A stretch of 64,000 bases of DNA, from the NCBI GenBank assembly GCA_017307755.1, contig JAFKGQ010000003.1:806001-870000 (forward strand), written 5' to 3'. The position numbers were made by a program, and so were the translations under genes. This stretch comes from Chitinophagaceae bacterium (GTDB taxonomy: Bacteria; Bacteroidota; Bacteroidia; Chitinophagales; Chitinophagaceae). The notes under the pieces are model-generated. The model was not told where the DNA came from, ran no database searches, and saw only the letters and a list, made by a program, of their open reading frames with translations. Position 1 is the stretch's first letter. Each line of letters opens with the position of its first letter. Shown one piece after another: positions 26,403 through 37,260 of this stretch.

Positions 26403-26946
26403 AAACTTCTACGGGTTTTTGAAGGTGATAGGATATATATTTGGATTTTAAAGATGGTTTGGTTTTTCTGTGTAGAAGTGTTCAGTCAATAGGCGAAAGC
26501 TTTTGTGTATAAAAATTTAACCTAAGTAATTCACAATTTTTCTTCGATTGTGTACAAATAGTTCTTGTACGAATCGGGTTTAAAGATATACATTTTTTGG
26601 AAAAAACAACATTTTGGGAAATATTTTGTTAATTAATTCATTGTAACGTCCAGAAAACAATAAGGTAAGCCCTTATTTTGTCTTATCAGCCTGTCCATTT
26701 TCGGGAAATCGTTACTTCTCGTCTCTCGTCGGCGCCTGGAAAATTTAAACGCGTGCAGTATTTCAAAATCCGGGCCAGGAGAACTTTTTACAATTCAATT
26801 CTACCAAATAGAACAGCGGGGAGTTTTCACCCGGCTTTAGCGGTCTGCCGGGTATGGCTAGGGTTGCGATCAAGATAAAATTTTTAGTAACAGCCGCGCC
26901 AAATGCACAAAATTGTAGTAGGTTTGTTCAGCGTATATAATAATGT
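26403..26946. other. Long AT-rich intergenic region between sigma factor and uvrA
   Basis: These 544 bases separate divergent genes. They hold an imperfect inverted repeat (CGATTGTGTACAA at 26545-26557 against TTGTACGAATCG at 26565-26576) and the uvrA -7 box near the right end. No coding frame is convincing. The length leaves room for a long leader or a small RNA upstream of the sigma gene. Confidence 0.45.
26919..26926 (+). promoter_or_regulatory. -7 box of uvrA
   Basis: TAGGTTTG matches TAnnTTTG, with the start codon 20 bases downstream. A LexA-type operator was not recognised. Confidence 0.5.
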
Positions 26947-29900
26947 ATGGGTATATCGGGTAAAGTACAGCAGAAAAAAGAAAAATTGGGACACCAGCCT
27001 TCACCGTCGCATACCGACGACATATTTATAAAAGGAGCCAGGGTCCATAACCTTAAAAATATCGACGTTTCCATTCCCAGGGGGAAACTTGTGGTGGTCA
27101 CCGGCGTGTCCGGGTCGGGGAAATCATCCCTTACCATCGACACCCTGTTTGCGGAAGGACAACGTCGTTATGCGGAAAGCCTTAGCGCCTATGCCCGTCA
27201 ATTCATGGCGCGTATGAACAAGCCGGATGTGGACTATATAAAAGGTCTTTGTCCGGCCATCGCCATTGAACAAAAGGTAATTACCCGTACTCCCCGGTCT
27301 ACCGTGGGCAGCATGACAGAAGTATATGATTATCTTCGGCTGCTGTTTGCCCGTGCCGGCAGGACCTATTCTCCTGTTTCAGGCAGGCTGGTGAAAAAAG
27401 ACGACACAGCTGACGTGGTGGAAGCCATCGCTGTCTTGCCGCACGGGGATAAGGTACTGATCCTGACACCATTCCGGCAAAATAAGCACCGCAATGCACG
27501 GGAGGAGCTGAACATCCTTCTCCAAAAAGGGTTCTCCAGGATCTATCTATCCTCCCTGCCTACCCCCACTTTGTCGGACTCTACAGTGACGGCAAACCCT
27601 GGCAGTCAGCCTCCCGGAGAAACGCTGCGTATCGAAGAATTGTTGGAACTGGATGAAAAGGCGCTAAAAAGCAGGCTGTCTGTCCTGACGCAGGATGCCG
27701 GGGCGGGAACGGAAGAGTCTGAAGCACCAAAAGGAAAGGGAAGCAAGGGTTCGAGATCTGGGACGAAAAGCAAGGCAGCTTCAACGGCAACGGCGGCCCC
27801 TGGCATTTATGTTCTTATCGACAGACTGGTGGTAAAAGACTTTGATGAGGACGACCGCCACCGGATGGCAGACTCAGTGGGCACAGCCTTTTATGAAGGC
27901 GAAGGGGAAATGCAACTGGAGATCAACGGTATACGAAGGATGCTTTTCTCCAATCGATTTGAAATGGACGGTATTCTCTTCGAAGAGCCAGTGCCTAATT
28001 TATTTTCTTTCAACAACCCATTCGGCGCTTGTCCCACCTGCGAAGGATTCAGCCAGGTGCTGGGTATCGACGCGGACCTGGTTATCCCCGACCGCCGGCT
28101 CAGCGTCTATGAAGGCGCCGTAGCCCCCTGGAAAGGGGAAAAGCTGGTATGGTGGAAGGACCAGTTTGTCAAGGCGGCCAAAAAATTCGACTTCCCTATC
28201 CATAAGCCCATCATCGATCTGACCAAGGAACAGTACAAGACATTATGGGAAGGCAACGAATACGCCCATGGCATCAATGATTTCTTTGAAGAGGTGGAAA
28301 AGAACCTTTACAAAGTGCAGTACAGAGTGCTCCTCTCCCGCTATAGAGGCCGGACACTATGTCCGGACTGTCATGGCTATCGTCTGCGTAAGGAGGCGTT
28401 GTATGTAAAGATCGGGGATAAGCACATAGGAGAATTATGTGAGATGCCGGTGAAGGACCTGGTCCAATGGTTCGACGGACTGCGGCTGGAGGCGCATGAC
28501 CAGCAGATAGCAAAGAGAGTGCTGATCGAGATCCGGCACCGGCTGGATACCTTGCTGGACGTTGGTCTGGGGTATCTTACCCTCGACCGGCTAGCCAATA
28601 CCCTCAGTGGCGGTGAGAGCCAACGTATCCAACTGACCCGCAGCCTGGGCAGCAACCTGACCAATTCCCTGTATATCCTGGATGAGCCGTCTATCGGACT
28701 GCACTCCAGGGATACTCAAAAACTGATAAGGGTGTTGAAGGAGCTGCGCGACCTGGGTAATACGGTGGTGGTAGTGGAACACGATGAAATGATGATGCGT
28801 GAGGCGGACTATATCATTGACATGGGGCCACTGGCAAGCCATCTTGGCGGAGAGGTGGTAGCTTCGGGTAAGTACGACGAACTCATCGCCGACGAGGATA
28901 GCCTGACGGGTAAATATCTGAAAGGGGAGCTGACCATCGCACCCCCTCCCAACCTCCGGAAATGGAAAAGATCCATCACGGTGGAAGGCGCCCGCCAGCA
29001 TAATTTGAAAGATATTACCGTGGAATTTCCGCTGGATGTCCTTTGCGTCGTCAGCGGCGTCAGCGGCAGCGGTAAGACCACCCTGGTGAAACAGATACTT
29101 TATCCGGCGTTGCAAAAGATAAAAGGGGAGCCGGCCGAAAAGGTGGGCATACATAAGGCTATAAAAGGGGACATCGACTATTTGTCCCAGATAGAGCTGG
29201 TGGATCAGAACCCCATCGGCAAGTCATCCCGGAGCAATCCCGTCACCTACATAAAGGCATATGACGAGATCCGCGACCTGTATGCCAGACAGCCTCTGAG
29301 CAAACTGCGCGGGTTCCAGCCAAAACATTTTTCTTTTAATGTGGACGGCGGGCGTTGCGATACTTGCAAAGGGGAAGGGGAGCAGATAGTGGAAATGCAA
29401 TTCCTTGCGGACGTACATCTCACCTGCGAAGTATGCGGGGGCAAACGGTTCAAGGACGAGGTCCTCGAAGTCACTTACAGGGAAAAGAATATTTATCAGG
29501 TGCTGGAGATGAGCGTGGATGAATCGCTGGAATTCTTCAGGGATGAGAAAGATATACTACAAAAGATAAAACCACTTAGTGACGTGGGGCTTGGTTATGT
29601 AAAGCTGGGGCAATCTTCTGATACATTGTCCGGCGGAGAAGCCCAGCGGGTAAAGCTGGCCTCTTTCCTTGGTAAGGGCCGCGCCCAGGGGCATATACTG
29701 TTCATCTTCGATGAGCCGACCACCGGCCTCCATTTTCATGACATCAAAAAACTACTGGCCTCTTTTAATGCGTTGATTGACCAGGGGCATTCCATCCTGG
29801 TGATCGAGCATAACACAGATGTCATCCGCAGTGCTGACTGGATCGTCGATCTGGGCCCGGAAGCCGGTGACGGCGGCGGCAGTCTGGTGTATGCCGGCGT

Positions 29901-29952
29901 GCCGCAGGGTTTGAAGAAAGTAAAGGAAAGCTATACGGGGAAGTTTTTGTAA
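26947..29952 (+). CDS. uvrA: Excinuclease ABC subunit A
   Basis: A 1001-residue ATPase that recognises DNA damage and loads UvrB in nucleotide excision repair. It has two ABC modules: Walker [10 protein letters not shown] and GVSGSGKTT, signatures [11 protein letters not shown] and [11 protein letters not shown], and Walker [10 protein letters not shown] and IFDEPTTGL. Zinc cysteines appear as CPTC and CPDC in the first module and CDTC and CEVC in the second. It is about 60 residues longer than most UvrA. Much of the extra length is a low-complexity segment at residues about 248-284, rich in Gly, Ser, Lys and Ala, inside the first module. No other uvr gene is nearby. Confidence 0.95.
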   Translation: MGISGKVQQKKEKLGHQPSPSHTDDIFIKGARVHNLKNIDVSIPRGKLVVVTGVSGSGKSSLTIDTLFAEGQRRYAESLSAYARQFMARMNKPDVDYIKGLCPAIAIEQKVITRTPRSTVGSMTEVYDYLRLLFARAGRTYSPVSGRLVKKDDTADVVEAIAVLPHGDKVLILTPFRQNKHRNAREELNILLQKGFSRIYLSSLPTPTLSDSTVTANPGSQPPGETLRIEELLELDEKALKSRLSVLTQDAGAGTEESEAPKGKGSKGSRSGTKSKAASTATAAPGIYVLIDRLVVKDFDEDDRHRMADSVGTAFYEGEGEMQLEINGIRRMLFSNRFEMDGILFEEPVPNLFSFNNPFGACPTCEGFSQVLGIDADLVIPDRRLSVYEGAVAPWKGEKLVWWKDQFVKAAKKFDFPIHKPIIDLTKEQYKTLWEGNEYAHGINDFFEEVEKNLYKVQYRVLLSRYRGRTLCPDCHGYRLRKEALYVKIGDKHIGELCEMPVKDLVQWFDGLRLEAHDQQIAKRVLIEIRHRLDTLLDVGLGYLTLDRLANTLSGGESQRIQLTRSLGSNLTNSLYILDEPSIGLHSRDTQKLIRVLKELRDLGNTVVVVEHDEMMMREADYIIDMGPLASHLGGEVVASGKYDELIADEDSLTGKYLKGELTIAPPPNLRKWKRSITVEGARQHNLKDITVEFPLDVLCVVSGVSGSGKTTLVKQILYPALQKIKGEPAEKVGIHKAIKGDIDYLSQIELVDQNPIGKSSRSNPVTYIKAYDEIRDLYARQPLSKLRGFQPKHFSFNVDGGRCDTCKGEGEQIVEMQFLADVHLTCEVCGGKRFKDEVLEVTYREKNIYQVLEMSVDESLEFFRDEKDILQKIKPLSDVGLGYVKLGQSSDTLSGGEAQRVKLASFLGKGRAQGHILFIFDEPTTGLHFHDIKKLLASFNALIDQGHSILVIEHNTDVIRSADWIVDLGPEAGDGGGSLVYAGVPQGLKKVKESYTGKFL

Positions 29953-29970
29953 GGGCCAGCAGGGAAATCA

Positions 29971-30333
29971 TTATGTTTTTTCGTTAAAAATGATCCGATT
30001 GGAAAAGGGGTCGATAACGGTCATCTCCAGGGTGGCGTTGTCCCATTCAACTCTTTCCAGACCAGGACGGTTGTATTTGTATTGTTTATCCAGCAGCTGC
30101 TGGTGATACTCCGTCAGTCCCTGAAAGTCTTCGATGGTGAACCTTCCGCCCGGCGAACACTCTCCATGATGTTCCGAAAGATCAAACCCTACCCCCTGTA
30201 TGGATAGCCGCATATAGAAGGGCTGGCCTTCGGGTCTGTGTTCCCAGTCGATCTTACAGCCCAGCCAGCCGACATAGAACTCGATGGCCTTCGCATAGTC
30301 GAAGACGCGGAATACGGGTGTTATTTTTGCCAT
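29971..30333 (-). CDS. Glyoxalase / bleomycin-resistance-like (VOC) protein
   Basis: A 120-residue protein with the vicinal-oxygen-chelate fold pattern: VFRVFDYAKAIEFYVGWLGCKIDWEHR at the start and MTVIDPFSNRIIF at the end. It resembles small bleomycin-binding and related proteins, which act by binding the drug rather than by catalysis, though many relatives are uncharacterised. Convergent with uvrA, and downstream of the efflux operon terminator. Confidence 0.8.
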   Translation of the reverse strand: MAKITPVFRVFDYAKAIEFYVGWLGCKIDWEHRPEGQPFYMRLSIQGVGFDLSEHHGECSPGGRFTIEDFQGLTEYHQQLLDKQYKYNRPGLERVEWDNATLEMTVIDPFSNRIIFNEKT

Positions 30334-30359
30334 GCGGTTTTATTTTTTCAAAGGTCTGT

Positions 30360-30415
30360 AAAAAAATTCGGTCCGCCGGATGCTCGCTGGGGGAGCGATA
30401 CGCCCGGGGACCGAA
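30360..30415 (-). terminator. Terminator of the RND efflux operon
   Basis: TTCGGTCC at 30367-30374 pairs with GGACCGAA at 30408-30415, enclosing a smaller CGCT/AGCG hairpin. On the minus strand the stem is followed by a T run (A tract 30360-30366). It lies about 110 bases after the permease stop codon. Confidence 0.75.
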
Positions 30416-30524
30416 AAGGGTAAATAAAATAATTCCATTCTTTATTTCAAATCCTTCCCCCTATACTATATCCCATCAAATTCCGAACGAACCGGAGTGT
30501 GCCGAAGCAGCTCCCTCGGTCCAT

Positions 30525-33500
30525 TTATTTCCATCCGCCGCCCAGGGACTTGTACAGTCCTACGACGGCATTCAACTGCTCTCTCTTCAAGGTGGCCAGT
30601 TCCAGTTCGCTCTGCAGTACATTGCTCTGTGCCGTGATTACTTCCAGGTAAGTGGCAAGACCATTACGGAAAAGCATATTGGCATTGGAGGTAGCTTGTT
30701 GCAGCGTATTCACTCTCGACGCCACGATGCTCTGTTGTTCTTTTAGCTTTTCTATCCGGCCTAATGCATCGGATACTTCGCCTACGGCTACCAGTACAGA
30801 CTGACGGAACTGTATCACGGATTTCTCCCTGTCTACTTTTGCCAGTTCAAATTGGGTACGCAGCTCACGGCGTCTGAACAGGGGCTGGGTGATCCCTCCG
30901 GCAACAGTGCCAAAAAAGCTGGCAGGCATTTGGAACCAGTCGCTTGCCTTGAAGCTGTTAAGACCGCCTTGAGCCGTGATGGTCAGCGAAGGATACAGGT
31001 TTGCTTTTGCGATGCCTACATTCTCGTTCGCGATATTGAGGGCCAGCTCGCTGCTCCGGACGTCCGGACGGCGGCTTACCATGGCTGTGGGTATGCCTGT
31101 CGAGATATCTTCCCGAATGGGCACCTGCTCCAGGGTGGTGTTACGCGCAATGCTGGTGGGCAACTGTCCGGCCAGGATGCTGAGGGCGTTTTCCTGCAGC
31201 AGGATCTCCTGTTCCAGCTGGGGAACCAGGGCTGCGGCGACTTTTTCCTGCGCTTCGGCCTGTTGGACGCCCAGGGCGGTCACCTGTCCTGCATTGTATT
31301 GCAGGCGGATGATCTGCAGGGTGCTGTCGTTCAGGGCAAGATTCCTCCTGGCGATGGTGAGCTGTGCGTCCAGCATCAGCAGGTTGTAATAACCCTGGCT
31401 GACGCCCGCGACGATGTTTGTTTGTACGGCCTTACGGGCTTCCTCCGTCTGGAGATAAGAGGCCAGCGCGGCTGCTTTTTGGTTTTCTATCTTCCCCCAG
31501 ATGGGCGCCTCCCAGGAAAGACCTACGTTGGCGTTATAGTCTTCGACGTGTTTTTGACCCAAGAATGCGCCCAGGGATTTCCCGTTCAGGCTATTGTCCG
31601 AAGGACGGGAAGTTGAGGCTGTCACATTCAGGTCCACCTGGGGGTAGTACCCCAGCTTGGATTGCCTGTATGTCAGCCGGGCGGATTCGATGTTCTTTAT
31701 GGCCAGCTGCATGTCATAGTTCCTGACAATGGCGCTGTCGATCAGCTGCTGCAGGACCGGGTCGGCGAAGAGGTCCTTCCAGGGAAGGGCTGCGATACCG
31801 GCGCTGTCAGTACTGGCTGCTGTCGTTGTCCGGGCTGTTTGTTTGAAGTCGGTGGGCACCTCGGGTTGAGGTTTCGCTACGTCCTTCGATACTTTACAGG
31901 CCGTCAGGGTCAGGGTAAGCACGATCCCCAGCAGCACCAGCGGATTGCCCATGCCTAAGGAAGGCATAGCACCGCCGGAAGAGGGGCGTGGTGTGGTAGG
32001 TGTTGCAACGGCAGGTGCAGATGGAGCGGCGGGAGCTGTAGGCTTGCGCCCGATCTTCTCTTGTAAATATTGGAATATGATAAAGAGCACAGGCACGATG
32101 AACACACCCAGGATGACACCGGTGAACATACCGCCGATGGCGCCTGTACCGATGCTGCGGTTACCCAGGGCCGAAGCGCCTTTTGCCACCAGCAAGGGGC
32201 CGAGGCCCGCGATGAAGGCAAAGGATGTCATCAGGATGGGACGAAGACGCAGCTGTGCGGCTTCAAGTGCAGAATCGATCAGCGACATGCCATGACGACG
32301 GCGCTGTACGGCGTATTCCACGATCAGGATGGCATTCTTGGCCAGGAGGCCCACCAGCATGATCAGGCTCACCTGCACGTATATATTATTATCTACACCC
32401 AACATCTTGAGGAAAGCAAATACCCCAAATACACCCACGGGTATCGAAAGGATCACCGACAGCGGGAGGATATAGCTTTCGTATTGGGCGGAGAGCAGGA
32501 AGTAGACAAATACGAGGCTGAGGATAAAGATGAAGATCAACTGACCGCCGACCTTTTCTTCTTCTCTTGTCATACCTGTATATTCCACATGGTAGCCTCT
32601 GGGCAGCGCCGTTGCGGCTGTCTCCTTGATGGCGCGAATGGCGTCACCCGTGCTGTAGCCCGGCTTGGGAATACCGTTGATCGTAACGGCATTGTACAGG
32701 TTGTTACGGGTCACCGTCTCGGGGCCGTACACCCTTCTCAGGCTGATGAGCTGATTGACAGGCACCAACTGACCGGACTTGCTCTTTACATAGATGCCAT
32801 CGAGCGAACCCTTGTTAGCACGGTAAGGCACATCGGCCTGGGCCATGACGCGATAGTATTTGCCAAAGCGATTGAAGTCGCTGACAAAACTACTACCGTA
32901 ATACACCTGCATGGTCTTCATCAGATCACTGACGGAGACATCGAATTGTTTGGCTTTGTTGTAGTCTACGTCCATCATATATTGGGGATTTCCTGACGCA
33001 AATGTAGTAAAAGCGTAGGCAATCTCCGGCCTGCCAAATAAAGCTCCGATAAATTCATTTGCTGTCTGGCCTAATTTGTCCAGTGAGCCATTGCCCTGAT
33101 CCTGGAGCATGAACTCGAAACCGGCTACGTTACCAAAACCCTGTATGGTGGGGAAGGTAAAGAAGAAGGCGTGTGCATCCTTCACCTGCATGGCGATCTT
33201 GCCTGACAGGTAGTTGGAGATCTCCGTGGCGTCTTTCATCTTGCCACGCTCGTCATAGGGCTTCATCCGGATAAAGCCGGCGCCGTAGGGAGAGGCATTC
33301 GCGCTGGAGATAAAGTTCAGACCATCAACATTATACCTTCTGTCAGAGAAGGGTTCCTCTTTTACCAGGCTATCGATTTCCTCCATGGCCTTGCGGGTTT
33401 TATCCAGGGAAGAGCCGGGAGGTGTGTTGACAGCATAGAGTACGAATCCCTGGTCTTCTGTGGGAATAAACCCGGTGGGGGTCTGTTTGGCCATCATGAA

Positions 33501-35159
33501 CGCCGCGATGGCGATGATAACCAGACCGCCGATGGCGATCCAGCGACGGCGGAAGAGGAAGCGCAGGCTCTGGATATACCGGTTGGTAACAGTGCGGAAG
33601 CCGGCGTTGAAGGCATTATAAAAGCGGCCCATGAACCCTTTTCTTTTTCCATGCCCGCCTTCGGGGGTTTTCAGGAACAGGGCGCAAAGCGCCGGGCTGA
33701 GGGTAAGCGCGTTAAGAGCGGAGATAAGGATGGCGATGGCCAGCGTAAAGGCGAACTGGCGGTAGAACACGCCGGCAGGGCCTTGCATAAAGCCTACAGG
33801 GATGAACACCGCGGCCATCACCAGCGTGATGGACACGATGGCGCCTGAGATCTCGCTCATGGCTTCGGTGGTGGCAGGGCGGGCTTCCATGCCTGTATGT
33901 TCCATCTTCGAGTGTACCGCTTCAACGACCACGATGGCGTCATCCACCACGATACCGATGGCCAGCACGAGGGCAAACAAGGTCAGCAGGTTGATGGTAT
34001 AGCCAAAGAGCTGGAGGAAGAAGAAAGTACCGATGATGGCCACGGGCACTGCGATGGCGGGAATCAGGGTACTCCGGAAATCCTGTAAGAAAGCGAATAC
34101 GACGATAAATACAAGGATAAAGGCTTCCACCAGCGTGTGCAGCACCTGGTCGATGCTGGCATCGAGGAAGTCTTTGGAGTTGTACATGATGGTAGACGCA
34201 ACGCCCCGGGGAAGGTCTTTATCAAACTCTTTCAGCATGGCCTTTGCCTGGGTAAGGATATCGTTGGCGTTAGAGCCGGCTGTCTGATAAATGGCCACGC
34301 CGGAGGTGGGGTTCCCGTTCAACTTACTGTTGGAGGAATAGGTGTAGCTGCCGAATTCAACACGGGCTACATCCTTCAGCCGCACGACTGACCCATCGGT
34401 GTTGGACTTGATGACGATGTTCTCGTAGTCTTCGTTCTTACTCAGTTTGCCTTTGTATTTCAACACATATTCGAAAACTTCCTTGCTGCTCTGTCCAAAG
34501 CGGCCGGGGGCAGCCTCAAGGCTTTGGTCCCGGATGGCGTCGGTCACTTCCAGAGGGGAAAGGTTATTGGCTACCAGGCGGTCGGGCTTAAGCCAGATGC
34601 GCATGGAATAGTCTTTGGAACCAAAGGGCTGTGCGTCCCCTACGCCGGGGATACGCTGTAATTTGGGGATAAGGTTGATCCTGATGTAGTTCTGCAGAAA
34701 AGTCTCATTATAATTCACGCTGTCTTTGGAATAAAGACCGACGAACATGATGATACTGTTCTGTTGTTTTTGGGTGGAGATACCAGCCTGGATGACTTCC
34801 TGTGGTATCTGGCTGGTGGCTTTGGCTACCCTGTTCTGTACGTTCACGGATGCGATGTCCGGGTTAGTACCCTGTTTGAAGAACACCGTCAGGGTCATGG
34901 AGCCGTCGTTACTGGAGTTGGAGGTCATGTAAGTCATGTTCTCCACACCATTGATGGCTTCCTCCAGTGGAGTGGCTACCGAGCGGGCCACCACTTCCGC
35001 GTTGGCGCCCGGATAAGAGGCCGATACCACGACACTGGGAGGGGCGATATCCGGGAAGAGTGTGATGGGCAGGCTAAAGAGGGACAAACCGCCCAACAGA
35101 AGCAGGATGATAGATATAACCGTTGATAACACCGGCCTTTCGATAAATTTCTTAAGCAT
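30525..35159 (-). CDS. RND multidrug efflux permease fused to a TolC/NodT-type outer-membrane channel
   Basis: The ATG at 35159 gives 1544 residues in one uninterrupted frame. Residues 1 to about 1040 are a complete HAE-1 RND pump (PVLSTVISIILLLLGGLSLF, AIGIVVDDAIVVVEAVHSKM with the proton-relay aspartates, and LMLVGLLAKNAILIVEYA). A Pro/Ala/Thr-rich linker follows, then from about 31967 a segment of about 480 residues that is a complete NodT-like outer-membrane factor, beginning with its own lipoprotein-like signal (VLTLTLTAC). Normally these are separate genes. An internal start at 31967 could also make the channel alone. The adaptor gene lies upstream. Confidence 0.88.
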   Translation of the reverse strand: MLKKFIERPVLSTVISIILLLLGGLSLFSLPITLFPDIAPPSVVVSASYPGANAEVVARSVATPLEEAINGVENMTYMTSNSSNDGSMTLTVFFKQGTNPDIASVNVQNRVAKATSQIPQEVIQAGISTQKQQNSIIMFVGLYSKDSVNYNETFLQNYIRINLIPKLQRIPGVGDAQPFGSKDYSMRIWLKPDRLVANNLSPLEVTDAIRDQSLEAAPGRFGQSSKEVFEYVLKYKGKLSKNEDYENIVIKSNTDGSVVRLKDVARVEFGSYTYSSNSKLNGNPTSGVAIYQTAGSNANDILTQAKAMLKEFDKDLPRGVASTIMYNSKDFLDASIDQVLHTLVEAFILVFIVVFAFLQDFRSTLIPAIAVPVAIIGTFFFLQLFGYTINLLTLFALVLAIGIVVDDAIVVVEAVHSKMEHTGMEARPATTEAMSEISGAIVSITLVMAAVFIPVGFMQGPAGVFYRQFAFTLAIAILISALNALTLSPALCALFLKTPEGGHGKRKGFMGRFYNAFNAGFRTVTNRYIQSLRFLFRRRWIAIGGLVIIAIAAFMMAKQTPTGFIPTEDQGFVLYAVNTPPGSSLDKTRKAMEEIDSLVKEEPFSDRRYNVDGLNFISSANASPYGAGFIRMKPYDERGKMKDATEISNYLSGKIAMQVKDAHAFFFTFPTIQGFGNVAGFEFMLQDQGNGSLDKLGQTANEFIGALFGRPEIAYAFTTFASGNPQYMMDVDYNKAKQFDVSVSDLMKTMQVYYGSSFVSDFNRFGKYYRVMAQADVPYRANKGSLDGIYVKSKSGQLVPVNQLISLRRVYGPETVTRNNLYNAVTINGIPKPGYSTGDAIRAIKETAATALPRGYHVEYTGMTREEEKVGGQLIFIFILSLVFVYFLLSAQYESYILPLSVILSIPVGVFGVFAFLKMLGVDNNIYVQVSLIMLVGLLAKNAILIVEYAVQRRRHGMSLIDSALEAAQLRLRPILMTSFAFIAGLGPLLVAKGASALGNRSIGTGAIGGMFTGVILGVFIVPVLFIIFQYLQEKIGRKPTAPAAPSAPAVATPTTPRPSSGGAMPSLGMGNPLVLLGIVLTLTLTACKVSKDVAKPQPEVPTDFKQTARTTTAASTDSAGIAALPWKDLFADPVLQQLIDSAIVRNYDMQLAIKNIESARLTYRQSKLGYYPQVDLNVTASTSRPSDNSLNGKSLGAFLGQKHVEDYNANVGLSWEAPIWGKIENQKAAALASYLQTEEARKAVQTNIVAGVSQGYYNLLMLDAQLTIARRNLALNDSTLQIIRLQYNAGQVTALGVQQAEAQEKVAAALVPQLEQEILLQENALSILAGQLPTSIARNTTLEQVPIREDISTGIPTAMVSRRPDVRSSELALNIANENVGIAKANLYPSLTITAQGGLNSFKASDWFQMPASFFGTVAGGITQPLFRRRELRTQFELAKVDREKSVIQFRQSVLVAVGEVSDALGRIEKLKEQQSIVASRVNTLQQATSNANMLFRNGLATYLEVITAQSNVLQSELELATLKREQLNAVVGLYKSLGGGWK

Positions 35160-35258
35160 ACAATTCTCTTTGTTATAGTTAAATGAGTGCCCTGCGGGCC
35201 TGGACAAGCCCATTTTAAGGGTGAAACTTCAAATAGTAGGGTACCTGCCTGGGCGCTT

Positions 35259-36413
35259 TTACAACGGCATCGCTTTGCGGATGCTGTCTGCCGGCAATAC
35301 CTGCGGCTGGATCACGGCCCCGTCATGCAGGCGGTCCATCCCGGCATATACGATCTTCTGACCGGGCTGAAGGCCTTTGTTGACAAGGTAGTAGGCGGTA
35401 GTCTGTCCGCTGATGGCTATCGGCTGGCTCATGACCTTGTTGGAATCTCCCAGGATGTACACGTAGACCTTATCCTGCACCTCATAAGTGGATTGCTGGG
35501 GGACGGCCAGTGTGTTGCCGGAAGCTTCCGGGATAAGGATCTTGCCGGTGCTACCGGTGCGCAGCAGTCCTTCAGTATTGGGGAATATGGCGCGGAACTG
35601 AATGGTCCCCATATTCTTATCGAACTGGCCTTCCATCAGCTCGATCTTACCCTTCGAAGGATAGACGGACTTGTCGGCGAGCTGCAGTTCAACAGCGGGC
35701 ATTCCTTTTATCTTGTCTGTAATGGTTTTGCCGGTGGACTGGCTGGTGAACTCCAGGAAATCCTTTTCGCTCATGGAGAAATAAGCGTACACTTCTTTCA
35801 CGTCGGAGAGGACTGTCAGTGGCTGTGCTTCTCCTTTACCTACCAGGGCGCCAGTCTTAAAGGGGATCCTTCCGATGTAGCCGCTGACGGGTGCTTTCAC
35901 CAGGGTATAGCCCAGGTTGATGCCGGCATTGTTGCCTGCGGCCTCGGCTTGTTTGACGGAGGCTTTGGCGGCCTCGTACTCGGCCTGTGCGGCTTTCAGC
36001 TGCACATCGGAAACAACCTTATTCTCTACCAGGGGCTGGAGCCTGTTAACCTCGATCTGGGCTTTCTCCAGACCCGCTTTGGCTGCCAGTACATTAGCTT
36101 GTGCGTTGTTCACCTGTTCGCCATACGGCCGATCGTCAATCTTGAACAGGGGCTGACCTGCAGCCACATACGCACCTTCTTCTACATAGATCTTGCTCAG
36201 GTACCCGCTGACCTGGGGGCGGATCTCCACGTTGGTCTTACCTTCCAGCGAAGCGGAAAACTCGGTGTAGGTAGTAGTGGACGCGGGATCCAGTTGCAGT
36301 ACAGGCAGTGCGGGCGGCGGAGGCGGCGCCTGGTTGCCTTGTGCTGAAGAGCAGCCGTAAATCACGATGGCTGCGGCGACGACAAATGCGGGAAAGAAAA
36401 CTAGACTTCTCAT
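35259..36413 (-). CDS. RND efflux periplasmic adaptor lipoprotein (membrane fusion protein)
   Basis: A 384-residue adaptor with a lipoprotein signal (AAAIVIYGC). The order is a barrel-sandwich half (VEIRPQVSGYLSKIYVEEGAYV), an alpha-hairpin rich in Ala and Glu (LAAKAGLEKAQIEVNRLQPLVENK), the second half-sandwich (LVKAPVSGYIGRIPF), then beta-barrel and membrane-proximal domains. This bridges an RND pump to the outer-membrane channel. It precedes the pump-channel fusion by 99 bases and is divided from the TetR gene by a gap with a shared operator-like repeat, so it heads the efflux operon. Confidence 0.9.
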   Translation of the reverse strand: MRSLVFFPAFVVAAAIVIYGCSSAQGNQAPPPPPALPVLQLDPASTTTYTEFSASLEGKTNVEIRPQVSGYLSKIYVEEGAYVAAGQPLFKIDDRPYGEQVNNAQANVLAAKAGLEKAQIEVNRLQPLVENKVVSDVQLKAAQAEYEAAKASVKQAEAAGNNAGINLGYTLVKAPVSGYIGRIPFKTGALVGKGEAQPLTVLSDVKEVYAYFSMSEKDFLEFTSQSTGKTITDKIKGMPAVELQLADKSVYPSKGKIELMEGQFDKNMGTIQFRAIFPNTEGLLRTGSTGKILIPEASGNTLAVPQQSTYEVQDKVYVYILGDSNKVMSQPIAISGQTTAYYLVNKGLQPGQKIVYAGMDRLHDGAVIQPQVLPADSIRKAMPL

Positions 36414-36471
36414 AACGTTATTAAATTGTTTAATGATGTTAACTTAAAACCATAAAAAAATCGACCGTCTC

Positions 36472-36498
36472 TAAATAATTTACCACTGTTAAATAAAG
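36472..36498. promoter_or_regulatory. Operator-like repeat upstream of the efflux operon (copy 1)
   Basis: A 27-base element starting TAAATAATTTA matches the element at 37261-37287 at 23 of 27 positions. It lies 59 bases upstream of the adaptor start. A degenerate third version (starting TAAATTGTTTAA at 36422) lies nearer that gene. The likely binder is the adjacent TetR protein. Confidence 0.6.
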
Positions 36499-36638
36499 AG
36501 GTAAAAAAAATGCTCATTTTTCCATATAGAGCAAGCAAACTTCCAGCGTGGGCCGGTGGGTATATCCTTCGGTTGGGATTCAGATCCGGCTCATCCGCGT
36601 CAACAGATGAGTGTTGAATTTTGTTCTCGGATCTTTTT

Positions 36639-37238
36639 CTAATTCTTAAGCGACCTTGTTATACCCGTGATGGCATCTTTCAATATCTGGCGATTGATCT
36701 CGTCCGAAGCGCCTTTCCGGACGATGTTGATGGATACCAGACCATGCACGATGGACCAATAGGTATAGTACTTTGTGCAAACCCGGTCGTCTTCCGGGTC
36801 GCCGATGCCCATCAATTGCATGATAGGTACCGTAGCAATGCCATAGGGGGTGGATTCCAGCGGGAGAAGGTCTTCTATTACGCAGCAATTGACCTGTACT
36901 CCGAACATAAGCTGGTAATATTCTTTCTCGTCAAAAGCGAAGTTCCAGTAAGCAAGCCAGATGGCGTCCAATTGTTCTTCGGGGGTTTCATATCTATCCC
37001 TGGCTTCTTTCATTCTCTCACCTAAAAGTAAATAGCCTTTTTTTGTCAGCTCCAGGAGGATGCCTTCCTTGTTTGTGTAATATTCATAGATCATCGGAGC
37101 CGTATACTCGATCTTCTCTGCTATTTTACGCATGCTCAGTGCCTGCCAGCCCTCTTCCTTTACGATCTCGTGAGCCGCATTGATGATATTGACCTTAGTA
37201 TTCTCTTTCAACCTATGTATTCTTTCCTTGCTCCCCAT
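36639..37238 (-). CDS. TetR-family repressor of the efflux operon
   Basis: A 199-residue regulator. The helix-turn-helix near the N-terminus (INAAHEIVKEEGWQALSMRKIAEKIEYTAPMIYEYYTNKEGILLEL) is a typical TetR domain, and the rest forms the ligand-binding helical domain. It lies directly upstream of the RND operon on the same strand. Operator-like copies occur before both its own gene and the adaptor gene, so local drug-responsive repression with autoregulation is the simplest reading. The inducer is unknown. Confidence 0.85.
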   Translation of the reverse strand: MGSKERIHRLKENTKVNIINAAHEIVKEEGWQALSMRKIAEKIEYTAPMIYEYYTNKEGILLELTKKGYLLLGERMKEARDRYETPEEQLDAIWLAYWNFAFDEKEYYQLMFGVQVNCCVIEDLLPLESTPYGIATVPIMQLMGIGDPEDDRVCTKYYTYWSIVHGLVSINIVRKGASDEINRQILKDAITGITRSLKN

Positions 37239-37260
37239 TTAGCGTGATGTTTTACTGCCG

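Noticed and set aside
32070..32996. Long frame on the plus strand inside the RND permease
   Set aside because: It is a shadow of the true permease frame: rich in His, Gln and Asp, with no domain pattern.
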